NCBI RefSeq assembly: GCF_019091135.1
Contig: NZ_JAGXJW010000007.1
Location: 62,001-126,000 of the forward strand
Length of the DNA: 64,000 bases
Direction: 5' to 3'
From: Cohnella sp. GbtcB17
GTDB lineage: Bacteria > Bacillota > Bacilli > Paenibacillales > Paenibacillaceae
This document shows, one piece after another, positions 8,688-17,354 of the stretch (position 1 is the stretch's first letter; the number at the start of each line of letters is the position of its first letter). The notes beneath the pieces were generated by a model. The model worked only from the letters and a program-made list of their open reading frames with translations, was not told the DNA's origin and searched no databases. A program made the position numbers and the translations under genes.

Positions 8688-8793
8688 GGGCGATCACCTC
8701 GCGTGTTTTTGCGTTTTGCTCTATTTTACCCGATTCCGGCTTCGCGGACAGGCTGTTTACGACATACCTTTTCATCGTTAGTAAAATTTATAA

Positions 8794-8827
8794 GTAAATT
8801 TACAAAAAAAGCACGGTGCGTTATTAT
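8794..8827 (+). promoter_or_regulatory. Promoter and overlapping operator of the LacI-type gene
   Basis: -35 TTTACA (8799-8804) and -10 TATTAT (8822-8827) are 17 bases apart. The perfect palindrome GTAAATTTAC (8794-8803) covers the -35. The same AGTAAA/TTTACT half-site recurs in front of the binding-protein gene, which suggests autoregulation by the LacI-type protein. Confidence 0.6.
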
Positions 8828-8861
8828 AAAAGGAAAACGCTTGCCGAAAGGGAGAAGGACG

Positions 8862-9833
8862 ATGATTGCCTTAAAGGACATCGCCAGAATCGCGGACGTA
8901 TCCATATCGACCGTGTCGAACGTTTTGAACGGACGCAAAAATGTCGGTCAGGAGACCCGGGAGCGCATTTTGCGGATCTGCGAAGAGTACGGCTACGATA
9001 CGAGCGGCGCGGGGAAGAAGGCCAAGGCAGGACAGAGCAACACCGTGCTGTTTATTTTCAGCGATTTCGACCGGGACTTTTATATGAAAATTATAGAAGG
9101 AATTAGCGATTGCTTAACGGAAAATGGCTTCAATCTCGTCGTCTGCACGAACAAGTCGAGCGCTGACTTTATGCGTTCCAGCTTCGCCGGCGGCGCGATC
9201 TGTCTCGACGGGAGCATGACCGATGCCTTTCTGGCGGGGGTGGCTTCGAAGGAGATGCCGGTCGTCGTCATGGATCGGATCATGGACGGCGGTCAGGCCA
9301 ACGCCAAAAGCGTCGTCGTCGACAATTATCCGGTCATGTGCGAGCTCGTTCAAGCGCTTGTCGATCGCGGCATGAAGCGCTTCGGCTATATCGGCGGCCT
9401 GAGCCATACGCTGGACAACAAGGAGCGGTTTGCCGGCTTTGCGGATACCCTGGCGAATAATCGAATGACTTTTGATCAAAAATACTACTATCACGGCAAT
9501 TACCGCGAAAACAGCGGATATCAAGCTGCGAAGCTCATGCTGCTCAGCAACGATCTGCCCGATGTCGTCGTCTGCGCGAACGACAGCATGGCGCTCGGCG
9601 CCATCAAAGCGTTCGAGGAGCATCGCGTACGCGTGCCGGAGGACGTGTCTGTCACAGGCTTCGACGATTCGGCGATCGCGGAGATGGCGGGATTGACGAC
9701 AGTCGCGATACCGAGATACGAAAGCGGCTATATCGCCGCCAAAAAGCTGCTTGAGCTGATCGGCGGACAGCCGGCCGAAACCGGTCCTTTTAAAATGGGT
9801 GCCACGGTACGGTGGAGAAAAACAGTAAAGTAA
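8862..9833 (+). CDS. LacI-family transcriptional regulator of the sugar cassette
   Basis: This is a 323-residue repressor. The N-terminal helix-turn-helix and hinge helix read IALKDIARIADVSISTVSNV then LNGRKNV (residues 2-28). The rest is a periplasmic-binding-protein-like effector domain with the C-terminal signature VSVTGFDDSAIAEM. ATG 8862 is preceded by GGGAGAAGGA, and a longer in-frame start lacks a ribosome binding site. It lies directly upstream of and co-oriented with a carbohydrate ABC transporter and an alpha-glucosidase gene. It probably represses them until an oligosaccharide binds. Confidence 0.9.
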   Translation: MIALKDIARIADVSISTVSNVLNGRKNVGQETRERILRICEEYGYDTSGAGKKAKAGQSNTVLFIFSDFDRDFYMKIIEGISDCLTENGFNLVVCTNKSSADFMRSSFAGGAICLDGSMTDAFLAGVASKEMPVVVMDRIMDGGQANAKSVVVDNYPVMCELVQALVDRGMKRFGYIGGLSHTLDNKERFAGFADTLANNRMTFDQKYYYHGNYRENSGYQAAKLMLLSNDLPDVVVCANDSMALGAIKAFEEHRVRVPEDVSVTGFDDSAIAEMAGLTTVAIPRYESGYIAAKKLLELIGGQPAETGPFKMGATVRWRKTVK

Positions 9834-9862
9834 ACTTGTTTTATTACATCAAATAAATGATT

Positions 9863-10017
9863 TTTACTGAATATTTTACTTATATTTTTGATAAAAACGC
9901 TTCCTTCTTCGTTGACAGCGATTTCAAAAGCTTATATAGTGGGTATATAGTCAACATGAGTGATGATTTTACTTCACAAAATGAAATTGGGGGGCGTTTT
10001 ACTTGAAATTAGTAAAA
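9863..10017 (+). promoter_or_regulatory. Promoter and repeated TTTACT boxes before the binding-protein gene
   Basis: A near-consensus promoter TTGACA (9912-9917) - 17 - TATAGT (9935-9940) is present. Around it the hexamer TTTACT occurs at 9863-9868, 9875-9880 and 9968-9973, and an inverted pair TTTTACT (9997-10003) / AGTAAAA (10011-10017) spans the TTG start. These are candidate operators for the neighbouring LacI-type protein. AAAAACGCTT near 9893 resembles a cre (CcpA) site only loosely. Confidence 0.6.
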
Positions 10018-11307
10018 AACGTTTCGGTTTTACTAACGGCAACCGCTGTCGTCGGCATGCTCGCGGCATGCGGCAACTCGAATGGCAACAACAATGCGGG
10101 CGCTAGCGGATCTGCTGTCGCCAGCGGAAGCGCAAGCGCCACGGGCACGGCTTCGGCGGCGCCCGAGAAGCTGAAAAAAATCTCGCTCTTCCAATCTAAA
10201 GTCGAGATCGCGGAGCCGCTCGAGAAGCTGGCCGACACGTACAAAAAAGAAACGGGCAACGAAGTGGAAGTATGGGGTTCCGCCGGAGACGCCTACATGA
10301 CCCAACTGCAGGCGAAGCTTGCCGCAGGAGAAGGCCCGACGATTTTCAGCGTAGGGACCGGAGCAGAAGCGGAGAAGCTGAAGTCGTATTACGCGGACCT
10401 TTCCAACGAGCCGTTCGCTAAAAATATTGCGCCGGACATGGCGCTCAAGGACGGCGACAAGATCGTCGGCGTGCCGTACGGTGTCGAAGGCTTCGGTCTC
10501 GTCTACAACAAGAGCCTGATCGATCCGAAGGACGTCAAGGACGTCGACGCGCTGACGAAGGCGCTCGAGAAGTTCAAGGCCGAGGGCAAGAACGGTCTTA
10601 GCCTCTCGCAGGAAGCTTACTTCCTGATCGGACATATCATCAATACGCCGTTCGCGCTGCAGGCCGATCCGACAGGCTTCATCGACAAGCTGAACAAAGG
10701 CGAAGTGAAGATGGCGGATACGAAGGAATTCCAGGAATTCGCCAAAGTGATGGAAGCGATCCGCGCGAACAGCGTCAATCCGATGGAAGTGAAGTACGAT
10801 TCGCAAATGGGCGACTTCGCCATCGGCAAGACGGCGATGGTCCACCAGGGCAACTGGAGCTACGGCATGCTGAAGGACTACGGCGATCTCGGCTTCGACA
10901 TCGGCATGATGGCGCTGCCGATCGCCGGCAACGACAAGATTGCGGTCGGCGTGGCGAGCAACTGGGTCGTTAACAACAAGGCCGATGCCGATCAAATTAA
11001 AGCAGCCTCCGCATTTTTGAACTGGATGCTCACAAGCGATGCCGGTAAAAACGCGATCGTGAACGAATTCAAGTTCATTCCGGCGATGACGAATATCGAT
11101 GCGGGCGATCTGGACCCGCTGTCGCAGACGGTGTTCGAAGCGACGAAGGCGGGCAACACGATCCCGTGGGCGCTTAACTACTTCCCGCAAGGGATCATCG
11201 TCAACGATCTGGCCCCGGCAGCCCAGCAATTTTTCCTCTCCAAGGACATGACAGGCGAGCAGTTCCTGCAAAACCTGGATAAAGCTTGGGCGAACGGAGC
11301 GAAATAA
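10003..11307 (+). CDS. Extracellular sugar-binding lipoprotein of an ABC importer
   Basis: The 434-residue family 1 solute-binding protein has a lipoprotein signal peptide with lipobox LAAC at residues 21-24. A low-complexity Asn/Gly/Ser/Ala linker follows, and the mature domain begins around residue 55. The TTG start has GGGGGG 8 nt upstream; no ATG gives the signal peptide. It delivers a sugar, probably a maltose- or other alpha-glucoside-type ligand judging by the GH13 gene, to the two permeases downstream. No ATPase gene is present, so a shared MsmX-like ATPase encoded elsewhere is likely. Confidence 0.9.
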   Translation: MKLVKNVSVLLTATAVVGMLAACGNSNGNNNAGASGSAVASGSASATGTASAAPEKLKKISLFQSKVEIAEPLEKLADTYKKETGNEVEVWGSAGDAYMTQLQAKLAAGEGPTIFSVGTGAEAEKLKSYYADLSNEPFAKNIAPDMALKDGDKIVGVPYGVEGFGLVYNKSLIDPKDVKDVDALTKALEKFKAEGKNGLSLSQEAYFLIGHIINTPFALQADPTGFIDKLNKGEVKMADTKEFQEFAKVMEAIRANSVNPMEVKYDSQMGDFAIGKTAMVHQGNWSYGMLKDYGDLGFDIGMMALPIAGNDKIAVGVASNWVVNNKADADQIKAASAFLNWMLTSDAGKNAIVNEFKFIPAMTNIDAGDLDPLSQTVFEATKAGNTIPWALNYFPQGIIVNDLAPAAQQFFLSKDMTGEQFLQNLDKAWANGAK

Positions 11308-11330
11308 AAGAAGCCTTGACCGAAGGCGAG

Positions 11331-11367
11331 ACGAAAGCCTAACCCGATACTGGCGTTAGGCTTTCGT
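11331..11367 (+). terminator. Hairpin between the binding-protein and permease genes
   Basis: ACGAAAGCCTAAC (11331-11343) and GTTAGGCTTTCGT (11355-11367) form a perfect 13-bp stem with an 11-nt loop. No run of T follows, so it may act as a partial terminator or an mRNA 3'-end stabiliser. Either would keep the binding protein more abundant than the permeases. Confidence 0.65.
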
Positions 11368-11410
11368 TGTAGTCGGGTCATTGCCATTCATTCGAATCGA
11401 GGTGATTCCC

Positions 11411-12283
11411 TTGTCCAAAAACAATAAGGGCTGGTTTGCTTTATTTACCGTACCGCTGCTGATCGTCTTCACGACGGTCGTTATCCTGCCGTTTATTATC
11501 GGCATCGGCTATTCCTTCGTGTCCTGGGACGGCATCCCGGCGAATCCGAAGGTGTTCGTCGGACTGGACAATTATGCGACCTTGTTCCATGATGACCGCT
11601 TTCTTAATTCCGCATGGCGGACGATTGAATTCACCGTGCTCGCGCTCATCCTCGTCAACGTGCTCGGGCTTGCCATCTCGCTGCTTGTCACGATGAAGCT
11701 TCGCGTCAGCAACGCGGCGCGGACGATGTTTTTCCTGCCGAACCTGATCGGCGGTCTGATTCTCGGCTATATTTGGCAGTTCATTTTCACGGACGTATTC
11801 AAATTTTTAGGCGACAAGACGGGGCTCGATTCGGTGTTTTTTAATTGGCTCATCCATCCGCAGTTCGCCTTGTATGCGATGGTTATCGTATTCACCTGGC
11901 AGATGGCCGGCTATACGATGATCATCTACATCGCCGGCATCCAGGGCATTCCCGACGAGCTGAGCGAAGCCGCCCGGGTTGACGGCGCTAATCTGTGGCA
12001 GCGGCTGACCCGGATCGTATTTCCGCTGCTCATGCCGTCATTTACGATCTGTCTGTTCCTTACGCTGTCCGGCGCATTCAAAATTTTCGACGTCAACCTG
12101 TCCCTCACCAAAGGCGGACCGAACAATGCGACCGAGCTATTCGCAATGAATATTTTCAATGAAATATTCGGCTACGGCCACTATGGCCTCGGACAGGCGA
12201 AGGCGATCATATTCTTCATTCTCGTAGCTGCGGTCACGCTGACGCAGGTCGTCATCACGAAGAAGAAGGAGGTCCAGTACTAA
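11411..12283 (+). CDS. Sugar ABC transporter permease (MalF/UgpA type)
   Basis: The 290-residue inner-membrane subunit has six predicted hydrophobic segments. The ATPase-docking EAA loop reads ELSEAARVDGANLWQRLTRIVFPLL. The TTG start at 11411 follows GAGGTGAT at a good distance; the upstream in-frame codons have no ribosome binding site. Its stop overlaps the start of the second permease by one base, so they are coupled. Together they form the membrane pore of the importer. Confidence 0.92.
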   Translation: MSKNNKGWFALFTVPLLIVFTTVVILPFIIGIGYSFVSWDGIPANPKVFVGLDNYATLFHDDRFLNSAWRTIEFTVLALILVNVLGLAISLLVTMKLRVSNAARTMFFLPNLIGGLILGYIWQFIFTDVFKFLGDKTGLDSVFFNWLIHPQFALYAMVIVFTWQMAGYTMIIYIAGIQGIPDELSEAARVDGANLWQRLTRIVFPLLMPSFTICLFLTLSGAFKIFDVNLSLTKGGPNNATELFAMNIFNEIFGYGHYGLGQAKAIIFFILVAAVTLTQVVITKKKEVQY

Positions 12284-13119
12284 TGAACAGAGCGAGCCGA
12301 ACGACCGTCAGCACGCTGCTGATCGCCCTGGCGCTGGCCTTCCTGTCGCCGATCTACCTGATGCTCGTCAATTCGTTCAAGGACCGGGCCGAGCTGTACA
12401 AAAGCGCGCTTGCGCTTCCTTCGTCCTTCAGCTTCCAATATTACGCCAAGGCGATGGACAAGATGAATTTCTTGACCGCCTTCGGCAACTCGCTGTTCAT
12501 TACGATCGTCTCCGTGATTTTTATCGTCGTTCTCTCCTCGATGACGGCCTGGATGCTCGTTCGTACGGACAATCGGCTAAGCCGGATTATTTTCCTCGTA
12601 TTCGTCTCGACGATGCTGATCCCGTTCCAGACGCTGATGATGCCGCTGATGCAGGTGATGGACTGGATCCGGACCACGCTGCACATTCCGATGCTCAATA
12701 CGCGCGGCGGCCTCATCTACATGAACATCGGCTTCCATGCGAGTATGGCGGTATTCCTGTTCCACGGCTTCATCAAGTCCGTGCCCGTAGCGCTTGAGGA
12801 AGCGGCCACGCTGGACGGCTGCAGCAAGTTCGGCGTGTTTTGGCGAATCGTTTTTCCGATGCTGAAAACCATTACGATCACGGTCGCCATCCTGGACGTC
12901 ATCGCGATGTGGAACGACTACCTGCTGCCTTCGCTCACGCTGTCCGACAAGGCGCTGCGCACGATTCCGCTCTCGACGTTTTACTTTTTCGGGGAATTCA
13001 CGATCCAGTGGAATCTGGCGATGGCCGGGCTCACGCTTACGATCATTCCGGTCGTCATCTTTTATATGTTCGCCCAGAAATACATTATCAAGGGCATCGC
13101 CGCCGGCGCGGTCAAGTAA
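12283..13119 (+). CDS. Sugar ABC transporter permease (MalG/UgpE type)
   Basis: The 278-residue second pore subunit has six hydrophobic helices and the EAA motif VALEEAATLDGCSKFGVFWRIVFP. The ATG overlaps the previous stop codon (TAATG), with AAGGAGG just upstream. The gene lies 54 nt before the alpha-glucosidase gene and is clearly part of the same operon. Confidence 0.92.
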   Translation: MNRASRTTVSTLLIALALAFLSPIYLMLVNSFKDRAELYKSALALPSSFSFQYYAKAMDKMNFLTAFGNSLFITIVSVIFIVVLSSMTAWMLVRTDNRLSRIIFLVFVSTMLIPFQTLMMPLMQVMDWIRTTLHIPMLNTRGGLIYMNIGFHASMAVFLFHGFIKSVPVALEEAATLDGCSKFGVFWRIVFPMLKTITITVAILDVIAMWNDYLLPSLTLSDKALRTIPLSTFYFFGEFTIQWNLAMAGLTLTIIPVVIFYMFAQKYIIKGIAAGAVK

Positions 13120-13173
13120 GCGTAATAACGGACGGTCGACATCGAGACAAGACTTCAGCTTGGGGGTAGGGCA

Positions 13174-14826
13174 GTGGCTGCGAACAAAAAAGTGTGGTGG
13201 AAAGAGGCCGTCGTCTATCAGGTTTACTGGAGAAGCTTCTTCGATACCGACGGCGACGGCGTCGGCGACCTTGAAGGAGTTATTCAAAAGCTCGATTATA
13301 TCCGCGAACTCGGCGTCGACGTCATCTGGCTGAACCCGGTGTACGAATCGCCCGATCTCGACAACGGCTACGACATATCGGATTACGAAGCGATCATGCC
13401 CAAAGCGGGTACGATGGAGACGTGGGACCGGCTGCTCGCCGAGACGCACAAACGAGGCATGAAGCTGATCATGGACCTGGTCGTCAACCATACGTCGGAC
13501 CGGCATCCGTGGTTTATCGAATCGCGTTCGTCCAAGGACAGCCCGAAGCGCGACTGGTATATATGGAAGGACGCCAAAGAAGGCGGCCCGCCGAACAATT
13601 GGCGATCGTACTTCGCGCCTTCAGCCTGGCAATGGGATGCTGCGACCGGGCAATATTATTTTCATTCGTTCGCCGTCGAGCAGCCCGACCTGAACTGGCA
13701 CAATCCGGACGTCCGGCAGGCGGTATACGGTATGATGCGCCGCTGGCTGGACCGCGGCATCGTCGGCTTCCGCCTGGACGCGATCGCGCTGCTGGCGAAG
13801 CCCGAAGGCTATCCGGACGCGGAGCGCCCTGAGGATATCCGGTATTTGACGAACAACCCGGGCCTGCACGATTTTTTGCGGGAAATGAATGAACAGACGT
13901 TCGCGGGCTACGATATCGTAACGGTCGGCGAAGCGGCATTCGTGACGCCGGAGGAAGGACTGAAGTTCGTCGGCGAGGATCGGGGCGAGCTGGATATGCT
14001 GTTCCACTTCGAGGTGTGCGACGAGATGCCGGAATGGGATATGCTCCGCTTTAAGCGTATACAGCGACGCTGGTACGAAGGCTTGTGGGGTAAAGGCTCG
14101 AACTCGCAATTTTTGAACAATCACGACCATACGCGGCAGGTTACGCGCTACGGCAACGACGGCACCTACCGCGTACAGTCGGCCAAGCTGCTGGCGACGA
14201 TGCTGCACACGCTGCCCGGCATTCCTTACATTTACCAGGGCGAGGAGATCGGAATGACGGGCGTCCGCTTCGAATCGATCGAAGATTACGACGATATTGC
14301 AATGCGCAACCGGTATGCCGAGGAAATCGGGAAGGGAAGCGATCCGGCCGAAACGCTGAAACGCCTGCAGCCGCTCAGCAGGGACAACTCGCGTACGCCG
14401 ATGCAGTGGAACGACTCGCCGAATGCAGGCTTTACGTCGGGCACGCCCTGGATCAAAGTCAATCCAAATTACCGCGAGCTGAATGCGGCGCGCGACCTCG
14501 CCAATCCGGATTCCATCTATGCGTATTATCAAAAGCTCATCAAACTCCGCAAAGAAAACGAAGTGATGGTGTACGGCGACTTCGAGGAATGGCAGGCGTA
14601 TGCGGACGACGAGCATTTGTACGTCTATACGCGTACACTGGACGGCGTATGCTGGCTGATCGCGCTTAACCACGGAGACGAACCGGCGAAGCTTGCTTGG
14701 CAAGGGAGCGCCGAAGCTCGGAAAAGACGGCTATTGCTCGGCAATTACCCGGTGAGCGGAGAAGACGAGGAAGCGGGCGAGCTGACGCTGCGTCCGCACG
14801 AAGCGCGCATTTATGCGCTTGAATAA
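13174..14826 (+). CDS. GH13 alpha-glucosidase (oligosaccharide hydrolase)
   Basis: The 550-residue cytoplasmic enzyme has the (beta/alpha)8 alpha-amylase fold. Conserved regions are DLVVNHTSD, GFRLDAIALL with the nucleophile Asp202, VGEA with acid/base Glu253, and NNHDHTRQ with Asp319. The calcium-type DTDGDGVGDLEG loop sits near the start. The residue after the nucleophile is Ala, which in this subfamily tends to go with alpha-1,4 rather than alpha-1,6 preference; this is inference. GTG 13174 is the start used. It splits the sugars imported by the preceding transporter. Confidence 0.9.
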   Translation: MAANKKVWWKEAVVYQVYWRSFFDTDGDGVGDLEGVIQKLDYIRELGVDVIWLNPVYESPDLDNGYDISDYEAIMPKAGTMETWDRLLAETHKRGMKLIMDLVVNHTSDRHPWFIESRSSKDSPKRDWYIWKDAKEGGPPNNWRSYFAPSAWQWDAATGQYYFHSFAVEQPDLNWHNPDVRQAVYGMMRRWLDRGIVGFRLDAIALLAKPEGYPDAERPEDIRYLTNNPGLHDFLREMNEQTFAGYDIVTVGEAAFVTPEEGLKFVGEDRGELDMLFHFEVCDEMPEWDMLRFKRIQRRWYEGLWGKGSNSQFLNNHDHTRQVTRYGNDGTYRVQSAKLLATMLHTLPGIPYIYQGEEIGMTGVRFESIEDYDDIAMRNRYAEEIGKGSDPAETLKRLQPLSRDNSRTPMQWNDSPNAGFTSGTPWIKVNPNYRELNAARDLANPDSIYAYYQKLIKLRKENEVMVYGDFEEWQAYADDEHLYVYTRTLDGVCWLIALNHGDEPAKLAWQGSAEARKRRLLLGNYPVSGEDEEAGELTLRPHEARIYALE

Positions 14827-14830
14827 GAAG

Positions 14831-14871
14831 AAAAAGGGACGATGTCGCCTGTTTGGCGCTCGACCCTTTTT
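14831..14871. terminator. Bidirectional terminator between the alpha-glucosidase and MFS genes
   Basis: AAAAAGGG-A-CGA pairs with TCG-A-CCCTTTTT. The arms supply a T run on either strand, as expected between convergent genes. Confidence 0.85.
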
Positions 14872-14885
14872 GCGCTGTTGGCCGC

Positions 14886-16436
14886 TTATCCGACACTCGT
14901 AGCGCGCGCGGAAACTTCCGGATCCGTCGACTGCACCGCGTCGGCCGGCTTCCGGTACCGCGCATTGCCCACCGAGAGCGCGACGATCGCGCCTGCGATC
15001 ATGACGATAAGAGACAAGACGAAGCCGTGCGAGATCGCACCGCCGATCTCGCCGCGCATGAAGGCGAGCAAGTCCGCGGGCAGCTTGGATGCGCCTTTGA
15101 TGACCGTCTCCGGATTCGCCAGCGTGCCGGCTTGATCCGAAGGAATGCTGAACTTGGCGATCGCTTCCCGCGAGCTGTCCTTGAGGCTTGCATTGACGAG
15201 CACGGCCATGACGGATGCGCCGATGACGCCGCCGATGTTGCGCCAGAAGCCGACGACAGAGGAGGAGATGCCGATATAGCGCGGATGAACGGACATGGCG
15301 ACTGCAGTCTGGCCGAGGCTCATGAGCGGACCGATGACGCCGAGACCGAGCAGGATCATAATAGCGATGACCTGCCAATATGCCATATCGGGAGACAGGT
15401 TCATAAGCAGGACTGCGGCAACGACGCCGAGCGCCATGTTGGCGAACAACACGGTGCGGAAACGCAGGCGTGCGACGAAAAATCCGGATACGATCGCGCC
15501 GGCGATCAGGGATGCCATCATCGGCGTCAAGATACCGTTCGAGTTTGATTTTCCGAGAACGGCCGTCGCATAAAGCGGAAGATAGGCGATTGCCGAAAAC
15601 ATGATGACGCCTTGGCAGAAGCAGAGCAGGCTGACGCCGAGTACGAGCCGGTTTTTAAAAATGGACAAAGGAAGCACGGGCTCTTCCGCCTTCAGCTCCA
15701 CGGCGAGGAACGATGCACCGGCGATCGCGCCAAGCGCGAACAAGCCGAGGATCTGCCAGGAGCCCCAGGCATAATCTTTGCCGCCGAGCTCAAGTGCCAT
15801 GAGCGTGGAGACGGTGGCGGCGACGAGCAGAAGGGCGCCCCAATAGTCGATACGCGGTTTTTTATCCGCCTTCGACTCGCGAAGCGAGAAAACGAGCACG
15901 AGCATCGAAGCGATGCCGATCGGCACGTTCACGTAGAAGCACCAGCGCCAGCTCATCTGCTCGGAAATCAACGTGCCGAGCTGCGGACCCGCCACGGAGG
16001 ACAGGCCGAATACGGCGCCCATCACGCCGGACAGCTTCGCGGCCTGCTTCGGGTCTGCGAACAGCGTGAAGATGATCGAAAAGGAAATCGGGAACACCGA
16101 GCCGGAGCCGACGCCTTGGATGACGCGAAACCAGATCAGCTGGTCGATCGTCTGCGCCATTCCGCATAGCGCGGATCCGAGTAGGAACAAGCCGATGCCG
16201 ATCAAATAAAATCGTATGCGGCCGAACATGTCGGACAGCTTGCCGAATATGAGCATCGTACTGGTGGAAGCGAGCATGTAGGCAGTGAACACCCAAGATA
16301 CTTTCTCGAACCCGCCGATGTTCTCGATCACCTTGTTCATGCTGGCGGACACGATCGTGTTGTCCAGCGAAGCCATTAACAGGCCGAGCGCCATCGATAA
16401 CACGATCAATCCCGTTTTTTTGGATACGGTCGACAT
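14886..16436 (-). CDS. MFS multidrug transporter, DHA2 (14-helix) type
   Basis: The 516-residue membrane protein has about 14 hydrophobic helices and the MFS loop motif GKLSDMFGRIRFYLIG after helix 2. It also has the antiporter motif C-like IQGVGSGSVFPISFSIIF region and DYWGALLL before the middle. Proteins of this size and pattern (EmrB/QacA type) export drugs or dyes by proton antiport. The ATG at 16436 has GAGGAGA 8 nt upstream. It is transcribed with the padR gene 53 nt upstream, so export is probably induced when a ligand releases the PadR protein. Confidence 0.88.
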   Translation of the reverse strand: MSTVSKKTGLIVLSMALGLLMASLDNTIVSASMNKVIENIGGFEKVSWVFTAYMLASTSTMLIFGKLSDMFGRIRFYLIGIGLFLLGSALCGMAQTIDQLIWFRVIQGVGSGSVFPISFSIIFTLFADPKQAAKLSGVMGAVFGLSSVAGPQLGTLISEQMSWRWCFYVNVPIGIASMLVLVFSLRESKADKKPRIDYWGALLLVAATVSTLMALELGGKDYAWGSWQILGLFALGAIAGASFLAVELKAEEPVLPLSIFKNRLVLGVSLLCFCQGVIMFSAIAYLPLYATAVLGKSNSNGILTPMMASLIAGAIVSGFFVARLRFRTVLFANMALGVVAAVLLMNLSPDMAYWQVIAIMILLGLGVIGPLMSLGQTAVAMSVHPRYIGISSSVVGFWRNIGGVIGASVMAVLVNASLKDSSREAIAKFSIPSDQAGTLANPETVIKGASKLPADLLAFMRGEIGGAISHGFVLSLIVMIAGAIVALSVGNARYRKPADAVQSTDPEVSARATSVG

Positions 16437-16489
16437 TGGTGAAAATTCTCCTCTCATCTAACTTGCAGTAGACTTCAGGGCTTCCGGCT

Positions 16490-17014
16490 TTAAGCGTCCG
16501 ACCCCGTAAGTCGCTTCAGCGCCTCGCGCAGCGTATGGCCCTTGGATGCGTTCAGCTCGATGCCGATATCCAGGCACAGCGTTTTCGAAGCCGGCGCGCC
16601 TTCGGCCCAATCCGCTTTCATTTGATTCAGGTGCACGGCGGCCGCTTCGGCTTTGCCGATCTCGTCGCGAATCCAGTCCGCGAGCGTCTCCTCGTCCGAA
16701 TACTCGCCGAAGAACATTCGGACAAGGAAGTCGGAGCGATAGCTGTCCTTCTCGACGGGGGATTGCAAATATTTCGCGAAGTGCGCTCTGCCCTCCGTGG
16801 TCAGCGAGTACACGTTTTTATTCGGTCGTCCTTCCTGTACGACGCTCTCTTTGGCGATATAGCCCATCGCTTCCATCTTGGCGAGTGTTGGATAGATCGT
16901 GCCGAAGCTGGCGTCGAAAAAAAACGAGAGCGGCATCTCAAGCTTTTGCTTGATCTCGTAGCCGGATAGCGGGCCTCGGTGCAGCAAGCCCAAGATGACA
17001 TCTTGACTGTTCAT
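16490..17014 (-). CDS. PadR-family transcriptional regulator
   Basis: The 174-residue repressor has an N-terminal winged helix: ILGLLHRGPLSGYEIKQKLE, then the basic wing around VQEGRPNKNVYSLTTEGRAHF. The C-terminal half is the Vir-type alpha-helical dimerisation domain. The start is set at ATG 17014, which has AAAGGAAG about 10 nt upstream; a start 14 codons earlier is open but lacks a binding site. It precedes the MFS exporter gene in one operon, the usual arrangement for self-regulated drug export. Confidence 0.9.
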   Translation of the reverse strand: MNSQDVILGLLHRGPLSGYEIKQKLEMPLSFFFDASFGTIYPTLAKMEAMGYIAKESVVQEGRPNKNVYSLTTEGRAHFAKYLQSPVEKDSYRSDFLVRMFFGEYSDEETLADWIRDEIGKAEAAAVHLNQMKADWAEGAPASKTLCLDIGIELNASKGHTLREALKRLTGSDA

Positions 17015-17057
17015 GGGGTAGTTCTTCCTTTCGTTCATGTCTGAGTGTAGGGTCATT

Positions 17058-17085
17058 ATATCGATATGATATATATCGTGTCAAT
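17058..17085 (-). promoter_or_regulatory. AT-rich palindromic region upstream of padR
   Basis: ATATCGATAT (17058-17067) is a perfect palindrome followed by more ATAT/CG alternation, in otherwise GC-rich DNA. Its place just upstream of the padR start makes it a candidate operator/promoter. Confidence 0.45.
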
Positions 17086-17091
17086 ATATAA

Positions 17092-17128
17092 AAAAGAGGA
17101 CCGAGTCGCTTGGTGGCGATTCGGTCCT
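17092..17128 (-). terminator. Terminator of the NEW3/ABC operon
   Basis: On the minus strand AGGACCGAATCGCC pairs with the GCGACTCGGTCCT arm and TTTTTT follows. It lies beyond the end of the ABC operon and before padR. Confidence 0.6.
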
Positions 17129-17145
17129 GTATTTGCGCACCGGAC

Positions 17146-17306
17146 GGGGCTTATCCCGTTCGCTCACACGGCTGGGTTTGCGGCGATGAGCGAAGGGGAT
17201 GAGCCCTCCCCGGCACTGCGGATGCAGATAGATGAGCGAAGGGGATGAGCCCCCTCCGGTCCTCGCGGCGGTAGATAGATGAGCGAAGGGGATAAGCCCC
17301 CTCCGG
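17146..17306. repeat. Cluster of four copies of a dispersed repeat
   Basis: The core is TGAGCGAANGGRATRAGCCC. Copies lie at 17146-17166 (minus orientation), 17186-17206, 17231-17258 and 17278-17306 (plus orientation). The last two belong to a 47-bp unit repeated in tandem, including CTCCGGT and the GTAGATA tail. Each core can fold a small GGGG-ATRAG-CCCC hairpin. The same core also flanks the IS1595-like gene (36026-36057 and 37165-37196). The whole intergenic stretch 17015-17354 has no gene. Confidence 0.85.
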
Positions 17307-17354
17307 TTCTCGCGCCGACATCAATTCGCGGTGCAGAGCCCCCTGGAAGTCAGC

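Noticed and set aside
9889..9904. cre (CcpA) site before the binding-protein gene
   Set aside because: AAAAACGCTTCC matches the consensus only in the centre; not enough to list as a site.
12577..13506. Minus-strand frame opposite the permease and alpha-glucosidase genes
   Set aside because: A shadow frame overlapping two clear genes; no supporting motif.
17058..17067. Proven PadR operator
   Set aside because: The palindrome lacks the ATGT-N-ACAT form often seen for PadR; kept only as a candidate regulatory region.
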